64,000 nt of DNA from SAR86 cluster bacterium (GTDB lineage: Bacteria > Pseudomonadota > Gammaproteobacteria > Pseudomonadales > Pseudohongiellaceae), in the NCBI GenBank assembly GCA_002401885.1, contig NVUL01000001.1:1-64000 (forward strand), given 5' to 3'. Of the stretch, positions 45,230-56,252 are shown piece after piece (positions within the stretch are counted from its first letter, which is position 1; each line of letters starts with the position of its first letter). Under the pieces are notes generated by a model. The model was not told the origin of the DNA and made no database searches. It saw only the letters and a list, made by a program, of their open reading frames with translations. The translations under genes were made by a program, and so were the position numbers.

Positions 45230-45389
45230 ATTTACTCCTCAACTCCTGCAGTACTTTAGCAGGAATTGGAAAACTGCACAATTTGTGCATCTTATTGAAT
45301 TTATTAGCTATTCATCCTGTTGCTGATCGCTATTTCCAGCAAGCAAGGTGAGACTTTGTAATTCGTTCTGCTTCGACTCAGGTCGCTTT

Positions 45390-46304
45390 TTATCTGGCCA
45401 GTTTGGTTTTGCAGAAAATGATCAATTTAGTTAGGCTTCCAGTGGTCAAGCCTACTCCCGTCAGCACAAGCGTACAGGCAAATAGCATGAAAAATGTAAC
45501 TTCTTCTGCAAGAAAAAGATTCGCCCAAAACAGGCTGAATAAGGGGATCAAAAATGTATTGGTGACAGCAAGATTCGATCCTACCCGCGAAATGAGCCTG
45601 TAGAACAAAACGAAGGCGAAGCCTGTGCAAATTATCCCCAGAGATAGGACACTCAGCCAGATCGAACCCGTTGGCATTATCTCGGGCATTTGCCAGAGAG
45701 CGAGGGGCAATAGAGTTAACGAAGAAAAAATCAAACTACCTGTCGTAACTGCTACGCCACTCACGGCAGGGAGATATCGAGCCATTAGGTTAATTGCTAG
45801 ACCATAGAATACCGACGCCAAAATACCTGCCGCTATCGCCAACAGACTTGTGCTTGACGCTAACGGCCCGGAGTAATCCAACATCAATAGAACTACTCCC
45901 AAAAAACCGACGAACATACCCACTATTGCTATCAATGAGAGTCGCTGCTGCCACAAAGTAAACGCAATAATAGCTGTGAAAAATGGAACGGTGGCATTAA
46001 TGATTGAGGCGAATCCGGCACCTATGCTCAGGGTAGCGTAAGCCAAAAGGCAGAATGGGACTGTCATATTGCAGAAACTGAGAAGGAGAATAGGACGCCA
46101 GTTTGACACTATCTCATGCTGCTTTCCCAAAGCGATACAAACTGGCAATAACACCAGCAATGCTGAGGTCACGCGCATCTCAATGAGAAAGAAAGGGCCA
46201 AACACGGGCGAGCTAATTCGCAAAAACAAAAAAGATGCTCCCCAAATTGCGGAAAGCAGTATAAGCACGAGATAATCTTCTAATGCGGGTTCACGGGCCT
46301 GCAT
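45390..46304 (-). CDS. EamA/DMT-family transporter
   Basis: A 304-residue inner-membrane protein with ten helices and two EamA repeats (about 10-140, 155-290), the drug/metabolite transporter fold. The open frame extends to 46490, but that would overlap the aminotransferase gene by 97 bases and add a non-conserved N-terminus; the ATG at 46304 (MQAREPALEDYLVLILLSAI) is the proper start. The LLSAIWGASFLFLRI segment is typical of the family. The substrate is not known. It follows the aminotransferase by 89 bases on the same strand. Confidence 0.85.
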   Translation of the reverse strand: MQAREPALEDYLVLILLSAIWGASFLFLRISSPVFGPFFLIEMRVTSALLVLLPVCIALGKQHEIVSNWRPILLLSFCNMTVPFCLLAYATLSIGAGFASIINATVPFFTAIIAFTLWQQRLSLIAIVGMFVGFLGVVLLMLDYSGPLASSTSLLAIAAGILASVFYGLAINLMARYLPAVSGVAVTTGSLIFSSLTLLPLALWQMPEIMPTGSIWLSVLSLGIICTGFAFVLFYRLISRVGSNLAVTNTFLIPLFSLFWANLFLAEEVTFFMLFACTLVLTGVGLTTGSLTKLIIFCKTKLAR

Positions 46305-46393
46305 TGTTGGGAAACCTATTCTGCGTAACCGCAGTGAGAGTTGTGCGCGAGATAGGCCGTCGAGTTGATTTGCTCGACTGACCGCTGGACTGA

Positions 46394-47569
46394 CTAAGCT
46401 GAGTAGACTGCTTGCGCCGCAGCTACCGCCTTGCTGACTTCTGCTTGCACGCCTTGCGTAGCAAGTACGCTGCCGAGTGCCGAAATACAAAGCAACACAT
46501 TGCTTTTGTTGCTAGCGAAACCCATCAGGCCAATGCGCCACACTGAACCTGCCAGCGCGCCGAGGCCAGAGCCAATTTCAAGATTGTAGTCGTTCAATAA
46601 CGCCGTGCGTACTGCCGCATCATCTATTGAAGCTGGAAATGAGACGGCGTTTAACTGAGGAAGACGGTACTCTTTGTCCACCACAAATTTGAGACCCAAA
46701 GATTCTAGACCAACGACTAAGGCAGCGTGATTCAGTGCATGCCTGTCCCAGGCATTCTGCAAACCTTCTTCCTGTAAAATCAACAAAGATTCGTGTAGAG
46801 CATAGAGAGAATTAACCGGCGCCGTGTGGTGGTAAGAGCGTTTCGCATCGCTTCCCCAATAGCCCATGACCAAATTCAGATCGAGAAACCAACTCTGGAC
46901 CTTCGATTCTCGCTCACGTATAACCTGTGCCGCTCGCTCGGAGAAAGATATCGGAGACAGTCCCGGAACACAGGATAGACACTTCTGTGTTCCGGAGTAG
47001 ATCGCGTCGATACCCCATTCATCTACCTGCAACTCGATGCCACCCAGCGATGTCACAGCATCGACGATGGAGAGACAATCGTACTTTGCAGCTAAACCAC
47101 AGAGCGCCTCTACATCGGAGCGAGTTCCAGTTGAGGTTTCGGCATGTACAAAGGCGATGGCTTTCGCGTCTGGATTGTCGGTCAAAGCTTGTTCGGCCTT
47201 ATCGATATCGATAGTGCTGCCCCAAGGGTCTTCCACCATGATCGCCTCGGCACCACAACGTTCTACATTTTCTTTCATGCGCCCACCAAACACGCCATTC
47301 TGACAGATAATCACCTTGTCACCGCGCTCGATCAAGTTTACAAATACTGTTTCCATACCCGCAGAGCCAGGGGCAGATACGGGCATAGTTAGCTGGTTTT
47401 CTGTTTTAAAGGCGTGCTGTAGAAGCTGCTTGGTCTCATCCATCATCTGGATAAAGGCTGGGTCGAGATGCCCTATCGTAGGCCGTGACAAAGCCTCGAG
47501 AATTCGTGGATTCACATCGGAAGGACCGGGGCCCATAAGTGTACGAACTGGCGGATGAAATGATTTCAT
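46394..47569 (-). CDS. Serine/alanine-glyoxylate-type aminotransferase (class V)
   Basis: The product is 391 residues of fold-type I class V. It has the entry phrase LMGPGPSDVNPRILEALSRPTIGHLDPAF and the Schiff-base Lys in SGTQKCLSCVPGLSP, with the DAVTSLGG cofactor-binding Asp before it. Members convert glyoxylate plus alanine or serine to glycine (AGXT/SgaA), or are purine-derived or 2-aminoethylphosphonate transaminases. The glycine route is most likely, by overall length and the first motif. It lies just downstream of the ribosomal superoperon's terminator. Confidence 0.85.
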   Translation of the reverse strand: MKSFHPPVRTLMGPGPSDVNPRILEALSRPTIGHLDPAFIQMMDETKQLLQHAFKTENQLTMPVSAPGSAGMETVFVNLIERGDKVIICQNGVFGGRMKENVERCGAEAIMVEDPWGSTIDIDKAEQALTDNPDAKAIAFVHAETSTGTRSDVEALCGLAAKYDCLSIVDAVTSLGGIELQVDEWGIDAIYSGTQKCLSCVPGLSPISFSERAAQVIRERESKVQSWFLDLNLVMGYWGSDAKRSYHHTAPVNSLYALHESLLILQEEGLQNAWDRHALNHAALVVGLESLGLKFVVDKEYRLPQLNAVSFPASIDDAAVRTALLNDYNLEIGSGLGALAGSVWRIGLMGFASNKSNVLLCISALGSVLATQGVQAEVSKAVAAAQAVYSA

Positions 47570-47640
47570 TGAGTGCTAACCTCTAGTGTGCCTTTGCAAA
47601 AGTGGCTCTTTTATAGTGCCTCGGTAAAAACGGAGCCCAT

Positions 47641-47668
47641 AAAAAAGCCGAGTATAACCCGGCTTTTC
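47641..47668 (-). terminator. Terminator of the alpha operon
   Basis: AAAAGCCG pairs with CGGCTTTT around a 9-base loop and is followed on the minus strand by a T-run. It lies 24 bases after the rplQ stop and closes the ribosomal superoperon. Confidence 0.85.
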
Positions 47669-47692
47669 TGAATACACTTGAAAACTAACTGC

Positions 47693-48094
47693 TTAATCCT
47701 CAGTAGCTTCCACCACTGCATCGTCAGCTTCGGTATTGGGTCGATCTACCAGTTCAACATAAGCCATAGTCGCTTTGTCACCGGCGCGCTCGCCACACTT
47801 AAGAATGCGGATATAACCACCGGGGCGGTCTGTGTAGCGCGGGCCTAGTTCGGTGAACAATTTACCCACTGTAGCTTTGCTACGAGTACGGCTGAATGCC
47901 AAGCGGCGGTTCGCCACACTGTCCTTCTTTGCCAAAGTAATCAGAGGCTCAGCAACGGACCGCAGCTCCTTCGCCTTGATTAGTGTGGTTTTAATAATTT
48001 CATGCTCAACTAATGAGATAGTCATATTTCTGAACATGGCTGATCGGTGCGAACTATTTCTATTTAGCTGGCGACCGCTTTGTCGATGACGCAT
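47693..48094 (-). CDS. rplQ: 50S ribosomal protein L17
   Basis: The product is 133 residues, beginning [21 protein letters not shown] as in all bacterial L17. The C-terminal ten or so residues ([14 protein letters not shown]) are an acidic tail longer than in E. coli (127 residues). It binds 23S rRNA near the peptide exit tunnel. Last gene of the alpha operon, 33 bases after rpoA. Confidence 0.98.
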   Translation of the reverse strand: MRHRQSGRQLNRNSSHRSAMFRNMTISLVEHEIIKTTLIKAKELRSVAEPLITLAKKDSVANRRLAFSRTRSKATVGKLFTELGPRYTDRPGGYIRILKCGERAGDKATMAYVELVDRPNTEADDAVVEATED

Positions 48095-48127
48095 AACTCG
48101 TTACCTTATCTAAGGGCTTAACTAATT

Positions 48128-49126
48128 CTAAGCTGCCCGATCGTCTGATTTAAGACTGGACGGAGGCCAATTTTCAAGACGCAGACCAAGTGATAGCCCA
48201 CGCGTAGCCAACACGTCTTTAATCTCTGTTAGAGACTTCTTACCTAGGTTTGGTGTCTTCAACAGCTCAACTTCTGTGCGCTGTATAAGATCGCCAATGT
48301 AATAAATATCTTCAGCCTTGAGGCAGTTCGCAGAGCGTACAGTCAACTCAAGATCATCGACCGGGCGAAGAAGAATCGGATCAATCTCGTCTTCATGCTC
48401 TTCGGGTTCTGCAATGATTTCACTTTGCAGGTCGACGAATACTGCTAGCTGATGCTGCAAGATTGTAGCAGCACGACGAATAGCTTCTTCTGGCTCAATA
48501 GTGCCGTTAGTTTCAATATCGATCACTAATTTATCGAGGTCAGTGCGTTGTTCAACACGGGCACTATCTACCGAGTAGGACACACGAATAACTGGCGTGT
48601 AGGAAGCGTCGAGGAGAAGTCTTCCAACACTACGAGTCTCATCGTCTTCAGAAGCACGACTATCCGCTGGAGAGTAACCTCTGCCCTTGCGAACAGTTAG
48701 GCGCATGTTCAGCTCGCCATTCGCATTCAAATGCGCGATAACATGATCTGGATTCATGATCTCAACATCATGGTCCACAGTAATATCACCCGCAGTTACA
48801 GCGCCGGATCCTTTCTTGTTTAGAGTGAGAACCGCCTCTTCGTTGTTATTTAGTACTACGGCGAGGCCTTTGAGATTAAGAAGAATTTCGATTACATCCT
48901 CTCGTACGCCTTCAATAGTGCTGTACTCATGTACAACTCCATCTATCTCGACTTCTTCAACTGCAGCCCCAGGCATAGAAGAAAGTAGGATCCTTCGTAA
49001 TGCGTTACCCAATGTATGACCAAAGCCCCGCTCTAGCGGCTCTAATACAACCTTCGAGTGACAAGCATCGAACTCGTCGACCTGTATCACTTGCGGCGTT
49101 AGAAAATCTGATAAAGAAATTTGCAT
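48128..49126 (-). CDS. rpoA: RNA polymerase alpha subunit
   Basis: A 332-residue protein. I chose the ATG at 49126 ([12 protein letters not shown]), behind AAAGGGTGG, over the GTG at 49153 that overlaps the rpsD stop, because E. coli RpoA begins at the equivalent place. The N-terminal assembly domain ([26 protein letters not shown]) and the C-terminal domain with [31 protein letters not shown], which binds UP elements and activators, are complete. Confidence 0.97.
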   Translation of the reverse strand: MQISLSDFLTPQVIQVDEFDACHSKVVLEPLERGFGHTLGNALRRILLSSMPGAAVEEVEIDGVVHEYSTIEGVREDVIEILLNLKGLAVVLNNNEEAVLTLNKKGSGAVTAGDITVDHDVEIMNPDHVIAHLNANGELNMRLTVRKGRGYSPADSRASEDDETRSVGRLLLDASYTPVIRVSYSVDSARVEQRTDLDKLVIDIETNGTIEPEEAIRRAATILQHQLAVFVDLQSEIIAEPEEHEDEIDPILLRPVDDLELTVRSANCLKAEDIYYIGDLIQRTEVELLKTPNLGKKSLTEIKDVLATRGLSLGLRLENWPPSSLKSDDRAA

Positions 49127-49152
49127 GAAATCCACCCTTTGTGTGATTGTCA

Positions 49153-49773
49153 CTACTTAGAATATAGCTCGACGATTAGGTTCTCGTTGATCTCTGAAGG
49201 CAGATCTTCACGCTCAGGCTTGCGCGTGAACTGACCTTCTAGCTTGCTTTGATCTACTGTTACCCAATCGATCGGATTACGCTGCGAAGCTAATTCCAAT
49301 GCTGATTTAATTCGTAGCTGCTCTTTAGCTTTCTGACGAATGGCAACAGAGTCACCTTCAGAAACACGGTAAGAAGCAATATTTACCACTTCACCATTCA
49401 CAGTGATGGATTTGTGTGCAACAAGTTGACGTGATTCGGCGCGAGTCGAGCCAAAACCCATGCGATAGACAACGTTATCTAGACGGCATTCCAATAGCTG
49501 CAATAGATTTTCGCCTGTCGCACCTTTAATTCGAGCCGCTTCCTTATAGTAGCCTCGGAACTGCTTCTCCAGCACACCATAAGTTCTTCTGACTTTTTGC
49601 TTCTCGCGAAGTTGCACACCGTAATCAGATAGGCGGCCACGACGTGCACCGTGCTGGCCAGGAATCGTATCGGCTTTGCACTTGCTATCTAATGGACGAA
49701 CGCCGCTCTTCAGAAACAGATCTGTTCCTTCACGACGGGACAACTTACATTTTGGGCCTAAATAACGGGCCAT
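49153..49773 (-). CDS. rpsD: 30S ribosomal protein S4
   Basis: A 206-residue primary 16S rRNA-binding protein of full E. coli length, starting [19 protein letters not shown]. It is the expected translational repressor of the alpha operon in enterobacteria; whether that holds here is unknown. It lies 54 bases after rpsK. Confidence 0.98.
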   Translation of the reverse strand: MARYLGPKCKLSRREGTDLFLKSGVRPLDSKCKADTIPGQHGARRGRLSDYGVQLREKQKVRRTYGVLEKQFRGYYKEAARIKGATGENLLQLLECRLDNVVYRMGFGSTRAESRQLVAHKSITVNGEVVNIASYRVSEGDSVAIRQKAKEQLRIKSALELASQRNPIDWVTVDQSKLEGQFTRKPEREDLPSEINENLIVELYSK

Positions 49774-49827
49774 AGTCTATCTCCTGTGCTCTTTCACGTA
49801 TCAGAAGAGCTTCTGCTTACTTATCGT

Positions 49828-50223
49828 TTAAACGCGACGTTTCTTAGGGGGTCTGCAGCCATTGTGTGGAATAGGCGTGACGTCAGTAATATTTCCGACT
49901 CGAAGACCGCAATTATTCAGCGCTCTAACAGCCGACTCACGACCAGGACCAGGACCATTAACCTTCACGTCCAGAGTCTGCAATCCATAAAGTTCAATAG
50001 CCGCTTTTCCTGCCTTCTCTGCAGCAACCTGAGCTGCGAAAGGCGTGCTCTTTCTGGAACCACGGAAACCGGAACCGCCGGCAGTCGCCCAGCTCAATGC
50101 ATTACCCTGACGATCGGTAATAGTGATGATCGTGTTATTAAAGGATGCATGAATATAAGCAAGGCCATCGATAACGGCGTTGCGGGTTTTCTTCTTAGTC
50201 GACTTCTCTGCTGGCTTAGCCAT
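49828..50223 (-). CDS. rpsK: 30S ribosomal protein S11
   Basis: A 131-residue protein with the family signature [18 protein letters not shown] and the C-terminal [18 protein letters not shown]. The N-terminal basic tail ([19 protein letters not shown]) is slightly longer than usual. It helps form the platform and mRNA exit site of the small subunit. Confidence 0.98.
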   Translation of the reverse strand: MAKPAEKSTKKKTRNAVIDGLAYIHASFNNTIITITDRQGNALSWATAGGSGFRGSRKSTPFAAQVAAEKAGKAAIELYGLQTLDVKVNGPGPGRESAVRALNNCGLRVGNITDVTPIPHNGCRPPKKRRV

Positions 50224-50282
50224 AAATTATTCCATCTAACTCTTTTGTACGTTCTAAATACTTAGCTGACTACGCTTGCCAA

Positions 50283-50639
50283 TTACTTACGAATTGGTTT
50301 GCGTGGACCTTTTCTCGTTCTAGCATTTGTTTTCGTGCGCTGACCACGAACTGGCAGAGAACGACGATGACGAATACCACGGTTGCAACCTAAATCCATA
50401 AGACGCTTGATGTTCATGGATACTGCGCGCCTGAGATCACCCTCAGTAGTATGGTTCGCTACTTCCGCTCGAATGCTGTCCAATTGTTCAGGGCTGAGCT
50501 CACTAGTCTTCAACGAAGGCGTGATTCCAGTCTTGTCACAAATCGCACTTGCGGTAGTTGGGCCAATTCCAAACACATAACGTAAAGAAATAACGATGTG
50601 CTTGTTATCGGGTATGTTGATTCCGGCAATACGTGCCAT
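50283..50639 (-). CDS. rpsM: 30S ribosomal protein S13
   Basis: A 118-residue protein identical in length to E. coli S13, starting [19 protein letters not shown]. It contacts the P-site tRNA and the inter-subunit bridges. It begins the alpha operon in the enterobacterial arrangement, 53 bases downstream of rpmJ. Confidence 0.98.
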   Translation of the reverse strand: MARIAGINIPDNKHIVISLRYVFGIGPTTASAICDKTGITPSLKTSELSPEQLDSIRAEVANHTTEGDLRRAVSMNIKRLMDLGCNRGIRHRRSLPVRGQRTKTNARTRKGPRKPIRK

Positions 50640-50692
50640 AAAAGGTGCTCCGTTCTCTACTATTCTTGCTTACGAATTCAGTCGTGTCAGGA

Positions 50693-50809
50693 TTAACCCT
50701 GACGTTGCTTGTGTCTTGGCTCAGATTTGCAAATTACTCGCACAGAGCCATTACGCTTAATTACTTTGCAGTTTCGGCAAATCTTCTTTACAGATGCTCT
50801 AACTTTCAT
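50693..50809 (-). CDS. rpmJ: 50S ribosomal protein L36
   Basis: I read this 38-residue gene directly from the minus strand: [20 protein letters not shown], then [17 protein letters not shown]. The four zinc-binding positions are Cys, Cys, Cys and His, so this is the zinc-binding (C+) form. It sits between secY and rpsM as in most Pseudomonadota and is too short for routine gene calling. Confidence 0.97.
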   Translation of the reverse strand: MKVRASVKKICRNCKVIKRNGSVRVICKSEPRHKQRQG

Positions 50810-50861
50810 GTTCGTTCTCCGTTGTTCTTTAAGTAGTCTCTATAACTCAGCGAGCAAGTGA

Positions 50862-52187
50862 CTAAATACCACTACGTCCGTAGCTGCCTAACTTCGATTT
50901 CTTCATCAGAGAATCATACTGATGAGACATTAGGTGCGACTGTACCTGTGACCAGAAGTCCATAGTTACAACCACCGAAATTAATAGCGCCGTACCACCC
51001 AAGTTAAAGGGCACGTTAGCAAACATTTGCATAAAATTCGGCAACAAACATACAAGTGTAATATACACAGCACCGAACATAGTCAGCCTCGTGATTACAC
51101 CGTCGATGTACTTCGCAGTTTGCTCACCAGGTCTAATGCCGGGAATAAATGCACTTGAGCGCTTCAAGTTCTCGGCAACATCGCGTGGATTAAATACTAG
51201 TGCCGTATAAAAGAAGCAGAAGAATATAATCATCGCGCTAAAAATAATGATGTAAAGAGGCTGGCCCGGTCCGATGAGGAATGCTAATTCCTGCAACCAC
51301 TCCGAACCCTCAGCCTGACCAAACCAGTTCGCGATACTGGCAGGGAATAACAAGATACTGCTGGCGAAAATCGCTGGTATAACGCCCGCCATATTAATCT
51401 TAAGTGGTAGATGACTAGCTTGAGCCTGATACATCTTTCTACCCTGCTGGCGTTTCGCATAGTTGACGGTAATGCGACGCTGCGCTCTTTCTATATAGAC
51501 GATACAGGCAACAACACCGATCGCGATCAAACCCACGACTAGCAGTAACACACCATTGATCTGGCCTTCGTAAGCTTGCGTCAACGATGTACCGATAGCT
51601 GCCGGAAAGCCTGCAACGATGCCGGCGAAGATCAACATCGATATTCCGTTGCCGATACCTTTTTCTGTAATCTGCTCACCCAACCACATCAGGAACATTG
51701 CCCCGGTAACCAGAGATACAATAGCAGTCAGGTTAAATGCAAGACCCGGCGCGTAAGCCATTGGCGCCAAAAGCCCAACAGTCATACCGGTTCCCTGAAC
51801 AGTCGCTAGCACCAAGGCACCGTAACGCGTGTACTGGGATATCTTACGGCGACCAGATTCGCCTTCTTTCTTTAACTGATCTAACTGCGGGCTTACTGCA
51901 GAAAGCAACTGCATAATAATCGAGGCCGATATATAAGGCATGATGCCCAGGGCTAGGATGCTCATTCTTTCCAGAGCACCACCGCCGAACATATTAATCA
52001 TATCCGTGAACGTGCCTTCCTGTGCTGAGAAGAAGGACGCCAACTGCAATGGATCAATTCCAGGGACAGGGATATGTGTGCCAATTCGGTATACGAAAAT
52101 AGCAAACAATAGAAACAACAGACGTGACTTAAGCTCGCCTAGTCCCGCGCCTATGTTTTCTGGAGTTATGTTGGGTTTGTTTGCCAT
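50862..52187 (-). CDS. secY: Protein translocase subunit SecY
   Basis: A 441-residue protein with ten transmembrane helices. The plug and lateral gate region begins [15 protein letters not shown], and the conserved loops [29 protein letters not shown] and [22 protein letters not shown] are present. It forms the pore of the general secretion system, used by the exported proteins of this window. It lies 18 bases after rplO. Confidence 0.98.
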   Translation of the reverse strand: MANKPNITPENIGAGLGELKSRLLFLLFAIFVYRIGTHIPVPGIDPLQLASFFSAQEGTFTDMINMFGGGALERMSILALGIMPYISASIIMQLLSAVSPQLDQLKKEGESGRRKISQYTRYGALVLATVQGTGMTVGLLAPMAYAPGLAFNLTAIVSLVTGAMFLMWLGEQITEKGIGNGISMLIFAGIVAGFPAAIGTSLTQAYEGQINGVLLLVVGLIAIGVVACIVYIERAQRRITVNYAKRQQGRKMYQAQASHLPLKINMAGVIPAIFASSILLFPASIANWFGQAEGSEWLQELAFLIGPGQPLYIIIFSAMIIFFCFFYTALVFNPRDVAENLKRSSAFIPGIRPGEQTAKYIDGVITRLTMFGAVYITLVCLLPNFMQMFANVPFNLGGTALLISVVVTMDFWSQVQSHLMSHQYDSLMKKSKLGSYGRSGI

Positions 52188-52205
52188 TATCTATTTTACT
52201 GTTCG

Positions 52206-52757
52206 CTATTCTTCTGCCGCAGGAGCGTCGTCTTTTTTAGCCTTAGCCGGCTTCTTCTTAGCCGCCTTGGCAGGCTTGTCAGCTTTCTTCGCTAACTTCT
52301 TAACTTTCACCGGAACTTCAATGTCGATGACCTTGCCACCGGCAGCTTCGATTGCTGCTCGCGCACCCTTAGTTGCACCAATTCCTTCGAGAGTAACTGC
52401 CTTAGTTACATCACCGGATAACATTACCTTCGCTCTCTTGATTCCAGCAGTAATTAAGTTCGCCTTCCGCAGCACTTCAATAGTGACAACGTCCGCATCC
52501 AATTTATTTAATTCTGATGTGCGAACCTCGGCTGAAACACGTCCTATACGGGAGCTAAAGCCGTACTTCGGTAGACGCATTTGCAAAGGCATCTGGCCGC
52601 CTTCGAATCCCGGTCGAACTGTGCCGCCAGTACGAGACTTCTGACCTTTGTGACCGCTTCCAGCAGTCTTGCCCGAGCCACTACCGATACCGCGACCGAC
52701 GCGTTTCTTGGCTTTATGGCTGCCAGGAGCTGGGCTTAATGTATTTAGTTCCATCAC
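52206..52757 (-). CDS. rplO: 50S ribosomal protein L15 with long basic C-terminal tail
   Basis: A 183-residue protein; the first 145 or so residues match the family ([32 protein letters not shown]). The remaining 40 residues (about 145-183) are a Lys/Ala-rich, low-complexity tail ending in acidic residues, absent from E. coli L15 (144 residues). The tail is likely disordered and could extend over the ribosome surface. Confidence 0.97.
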   Translation of the reverse strand: MMELNTLSPAPGSHKAKKRVGRGIGSGSGKTAGSGHKGQKSRTGGTVRPGFEGGQMPLQMRLPKYGFSSRIGRVSAEVRTSELNKLDADVVTIEVLRKANLITAGIKRAKVMLSGDVTKAVTLEGIGATKGARAAIEAAGGKVIDIEVPVKVKKLAKKADKPAKAAKKKPAKAKKDDAPAAEE

Positions 52758-52764
52758 GATATCC

Positions 52765-52947
52765 TTAGTCTACGGCGACCATGTAGCTAACTTTGTTAAT
52801 CATTCCGCGTACCGATGGAGTATCTTCCACCTCGACGGATTGGTTCATGCGACGCAGGCCCAGGCCCCTCAAGCAAAGCTTGTGCTTTGGAAGTGTGCCG
52901 ATCGGGCTACGTACTAATGTAACTTTGACTATCTTTTTCTTCGCCAT
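52765..52947 (-). CDS. rpmD: 50S ribosomal protein L30
   Basis: A 60-residue protein with the usual [34 protein letters not shown] core. It binds 23S rRNA near helix 38/39. Seven bases separate it from rplO. Confidence 0.97.
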   Translation of the reverse strand: MAKKKIVKVTLVRSPIGTLPKHKLCLRGLGLRRMNQSVEVEDTPSVRGMINKVSYMVAVD

Positions 52948-52981
52948 TTTTCTACCTGCTGTTCCTTAAGCCGTCTAGTCT

Positions 52982-53491
52982 TTAACCGAGAATCTCTTCG
53001 ACTGACTTACCGCGTTTGCCTGCAATGTCTTCAGGTGAACGCATGTCTCGCAGACCGTTAAAAGTAGCGCGCACTACGTTAACTGGGTTAGTGGAGCCAT
53101 AACACTTGGCCAGTACATTCTGTACACCCGCCAATTCTAGAATCGCACGCATTGCACCACCGGCGATTATGCCAGTACCTTCAGATGCTGGCTGCATATA
53201 TACCTTAGACGCGCCGTGCTTTGCTTTAATTGGATACTGCAAAGTATGGCCATCTAAACTCACCGTAATCATGTTACGGCGTGCCGCTTCCATAGCCTTC
53301 TGAATCGCCAAAGGAACCTCACGAGCCTTACCGCGACCAAAACCGATGCGGCCATTGCCGTCACCAACTGCAGTAAGTGCTGTAAAACCAAAAACCCGAC
53401 CACCTTTAACCACTTTCGCTACGCGGTTAACCTGGATCAGCTTTTCTTGCATGCCTTCTTCGTTCTTATCAGGCTGGTCTCTATATGCCAT
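52982..53491 (-). CDS. rpsE: 30S ribosomal protein S5
   Basis: A 169-residue protein with the double-stranded RNA-binding-like N-domain ([25 protein letters not shown]) and the C-domain. It influences decoding accuracy; the loop classically changed in spectinomycin resistance (VVKGGR) is intact. It follows rplR by 12 bases. Confidence 0.98.
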   Translation of the reverse strand: MAYRDQPDKNEEGMQEKLIQVNRVAKVVKGGRVFGFTALTAVGDGNGRIGFGRGKAREVPLAIQKAMEAARRNMITVSLDGHTLQYPIKAKHGASKVYMQPASEGTGIIAGGAMRAILELAGVQNVLAKCYGSTNPVNVVRATFNGLRDMRSPEDIAGKRGKSVEEILG

Positions 53492-53503
53492 AGTTCAAAA
53501 CCC

Positions 53504-53854
53504 TTAAAATTTCAATCCGCCTTCACGAGCCGCTTCGGCAAGAGCCTTGATGCGGCCATGATAGGCATAACCTGATCGATCGAAAGCAACTTTCTCAATG
53601 CCAGCTGCTTTAGCTCGTTCAGCGATTAATTTCCCGACTTTGCCAGCTGCATCGACATTGCCAGTCTTTCCACCACGCGCATCTTTCTCAACAGTAGATG
53701 CAGAGGCCAAAATTTGATCACCAGAAGGCGAGATTACTTGCGCATAGATATGTCTAGGCGAGCGGTATACACACAGTCTGTTCACGCGTAGTTCGCTAAT
53801 CTTTGCTCTGGCTCTTTTTGCCCGTCTAATACGAGCTACTTTTTTAACGTTCAT
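53504..53854 (-). CDS. rplR: 50S ribosomal protein L18
   Basis: A 116-residue 5S rRNA-binding protein, with the basic start [19 protein letters not shown] and the C-terminal [24 protein letters not shown]. Length equals the family's. Confidence 0.98.
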   Translation of the reverse strand: MNVKKVARIRRAKRARAKISELRVNRLCVYRSPRHIYAQVISPSGDQILASASTVEKDARGGKTGNVDAAGKVGKLIAERAKAAGIEKVAFDRSGYAYHGRIKALAEAAREGGLKF

Positions 53855-53865
53855 ATCTATGTGCC

Positions 53866-54399
53866 CTATTTCTTCTTCGCTTCTTTTCTAAATACACGCT
53901 CATCAACGTAGCGAATTCCCTTGCCCTTATAAGGCTCAGGTGGACGAAAATCTCTGATTTCCGCAGCGACTTGACCTACTAACTGTTTGTCAGCACCAGA
54001 GATCACAATTTCTGTCTGTGAAGGAGTTTCCGCAGAGACGCCTTCTGGGAGCTGATAGTTGATTGGGTGGGAATATCCAACCGTGATATTGATTTTCTTA
54101 CCTTCAGCTTTGGCTCTATAACCAACGCCTTGTAGCTCTAATTTCTTTTCAAATCCTTGGCTAACACCAAGCATCATGTTGTTGATTAGCGAACGGAAAG
54201 TACCAGCCATGGCATTTGCCTGACGCGAGCCATCTTTCGCTGAGATACTAAGCACCTCTCCATCCTGAACAACGGCAACAGAACTATGCAGCTCCAAGCG
54301 CAGGTTTCCCTTGCCGCCCTTTGCCAGAATCTCGGTATCGCTAACGTTTGTTTCTACGCCTTTAGGTATCTCTACCGGGCTATTTGCTACTCTAGACAT
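53866..54399 (-). CDS. rplF: 50S ribosomal protein L6
   Basis: A 177-residue protein of exactly E. coli length, with two homologous domains and the C-terminal signature [14 protein letters not shown]. It lies near the factor-binding site. A 64-base gap before it holds an imperfect hairpin at 54416-54448. Confidence 0.98.
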   Translation of the reverse strand: MSRVANSPVEIPKGVETNVSDTEILAKGGKGNLRLELHSSVAVVQDGEVLSISAKDGSRQANAMAGTFRSLINNMMLGVSQGFEKKLELQGVGYRAKAEGKKINITVGYSHPINYQLPEGVSAETPSQTEIVISGADKQLVGQVAAEIRDFRPPEPYKGKGIRYVDERVFRKEAKKK

Positions 54400-54463
54400 A
54401 ATATTGCTCTATTGACGATCTCAGCTCTCGCTCGCGAGACTCAAGATCGAGTATCAACACCAA

Positions 54464-54859
54464 TTAGAAAACTGTGCAAAGAACCTCGCCGCCGAGTCCG
54501 GCCGCGCGTGCTTGCGTTTCAGTCATCAGGCCTTTGTTTGTAGACATTATTGAGATGCCCAAACCGGCTCTAACCTTTGGTAAATCTTCTTTACCTTTAT
54601 AACTGCGCAGGCCCGGCCGGCTTGCGCGCTTAATTTCTTCTATAACGGGTTTTCCCTGAAAATACTTCAGATCTATGTTCAGGTTAGGCTTGCCGCCATT
54701 TTCATCTACCTGATAACCAGCAATATAACCTTCGTCCTGTAAAACTTTTGCGATTGCCACCTTCATCTTAGAAGAAGGCATACCAACCGTTGGCAATTTC
54801 GCCATCTGCGCATTGCGAATGCGAGTTAAAAGATCTGCTATGGGATCTGACATGCTCAT
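54464..54859 (-). CDS. rpsH: 30S ribosomal protein S8
   Basis: A 131-residue primary 16S rRNA-binding protein beginning [16 protein letters not shown] and ending with [26 protein letters not shown]. In E. coli it represses the spc operon by binding mRNA near rplE; the site was not searched for here. Confidence 0.98.
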   Translation of the reverse strand: MSMSDPIADLLTRIRNAQMAKLPTVGMPSSKMKVAIAKVLQDEGYIAGYQVDENGGKPNLNIDLKYFQGKPVIEEIKRASRPGLRSYKGKEDLPKVRAGLGISIMSTNKGLMTETQARAAGLGGEVLCTVF

Positions 54860-54872
54860 AATTCTTCTCCGA

Positions 54873-55178
54873 CTACCAGCTGGCCTTGGTTAAACCAGGC
54901 ACATCGCCGCGCATTGCTGCTTCGCGCAACTTATTACGGCACAAACCAAATTTACGATACACACCATGAGGGCGACCTGTAATCTGGCATCTTCGTCGCT
55001 GACGAACTGGGCTGGCATCACGAGGCAGTTTTTGCAACTTAACCTGTGCTTCCCATCTCTCGTCATCACTAGCATTAACATCATTGAGAACAGCCTTTAT
55101 AGCAGCACGCTTGGCAGCAAATTTCTCTACTGTCTTAGTACGCTTGTTCTCTCTAGCTATCATTGAAGTCTTAGCCAT
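54873..55178 (-). CDS. rpsN: 30S ribosomal protein S14 (long, zinc-free form)
   Basis: A 101-residue protein. It is the long form typical of Pseudomonadota, with the C-terminal [23 protein letters not shown] and no CXXC pair. Two bases separate it from rplE. Confidence 0.98.
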   Translation of the reverse strand: MAKTSMIARENKRTKTVEKFAAKRAAIKAVLNDVNASDDERWEAQVKLQKLPRDASPVRQRRRCQITGRPHGVYRKFGLCRNKLREAAMRGDVPGLTKASW

Positions 55179-55180
55179 TA

Positions 55181-55840
55181 TTAAGAGTCCTTTTCTTCAT
55201 CAGTTGCAGGCGCGTCTACCGCTGCAGGTGTTTCTTCTACTGCAACGATGGCTGGCGCAACTGGCGCTGCCTCTGCTTTTTGTTCGTCAGCAACAGGTGC
55301 TAAGTTTCTAAACGGAAAGCGCATTGCCCTTAAGAGTGCACGGCCTTCGTCGTCGCTTTCTGCTGTTGTGGTAATAGCGATATCCAGACCGCGCAATGTA
55401 TCGATCTTGTCGTAGTCGATCTCTGGGAAAATAATCTGCTCTGTAACGCCCATAGCATAGTTGCCACGGCCGTCAAAAGACTTAGGATTCAGACCACGGA
55501 AATCTCTAATACGTGGAATCGAAATACCAACCAATCTTTCCAAGAAGTCATACATACGCTCACCACGAAGTGTAACCTTACAACCTACAGGCCAACCTTC
55601 ACGAACCTTGAATGCAGCAACAGACTTTCGCGCCTTCGTGATCACTACTTTCTGTCCGCAAATCTGAGTTAGATCGTTAGCCGCATTTTCAAGAACCTTC
55701 TTGTCTGTCAATGCCTCACCAACACCCATATTTAGCACAACCTTAGTAATCTTAGGCACGCGCATAGGATTGTCATAACCAAATTCTTTGGTTAGAGCGG
55801 GTATTACTTCTTTCTTATAAAATTCTTTAAACTGAGCCAT
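55181..55840 (-). CDS. rplE: 50S ribosomal protein L5 with acidic C-terminal extension
   Basis: A 219-residue protein from the ATG at 55840 ([12 protein letters not shown]); an upstream TTG is in frame but adds three residues with no support. The first 180 residues are normal L5 (5S rRNA and P-site tRNA contact). The last 40 or so are an Ala/Pro/Glu-rich, acidic tail (about 181-219) that E. coli L5 (179) lacks. The tail looks disordered and would project from the central protuberance. Confidence 0.97.
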   Translation of the reverse strand: MAQFKEFYKKEVIPALTKEFGYDNPMRVPKITKVVLNMGVGEALTDKKVLENAANDLTQICGQKVVITKARKSVAAFKVREGWPVGCKVTLRGERMYDFLERLVGISIPRIRDFRGLNPKSFDGRGNYAMGVTEQIIFPEIDYDKIDTLRGLDIAITTTAESDDEGRALLRAMRFPFRNLAPVADEQKAEAAPVAPAIVAVEETPAAVDAPATDEEKDS

Positions 55841-55859
55841 GCTTGGCAACCTACCGTTA

Positions 55860-56174
55860 TTAATCTATATCTTGACCGTTTGACTTAAAGACACGCTTCT
55901 TATCGCCATCTTCAAGCACCTGAATACCAACGCGGTCTGCCTTGTTAGTCTCAGAATTAAAAATGGCAACGTTCGAAATACTAAGCGCTGCCTCTTTCTC
56001 AACAATTCCACCAGCCTGACCCGCGTTAGGGTTTGGCTTAGTGTGACGTTTAACCATGTTCACACCATGAACGATTACTCGATCAGTACCAACGAGACGG
56101 GAAATAGTTCCGCGTTTACCCTTGTCTTTGCCAGTGATTACTATCACTTCATCATCACGTTTAAGTTTGCGCAT
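55860..56174 (-). CDS. rplX: 50S ribosomal protein L24
   Basis: A 104-residue protein with a KOW motif at the N-terminus ([21 protein letters not shown]) and the E. coli length. It starts large-subunit assembly at the 5' end of 23S rRNA. A 78-base gap separates it from rplN and contains two copies of ATAACTCTAT 20 bases apart. Confidence 0.98.
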   Translation of the reverse strand: MRKLKRDDEVIVITGKDKGKRGTISRLVGTDRVIVHGVNMVKRHTKPNPNAGQAGGIVEKEAALSISNVAIFNSETNKADRVGIQVLEDGDKKRVFKSNGQDID

Positions 56175-56252
56175 TTCCTGCCCTTGCCTCTATAACTCTA
56201 TCTTGTTTACGATAACTCTATTCAGTTGGCGCAAAATCGAATCTATTAACGC

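Noticed and set aside
49786..50265. 159-residue plus-strand open frame across rpsK
   Set aside because: It is antisense to rpsK, whose conserved protein sequence fully explains the region.
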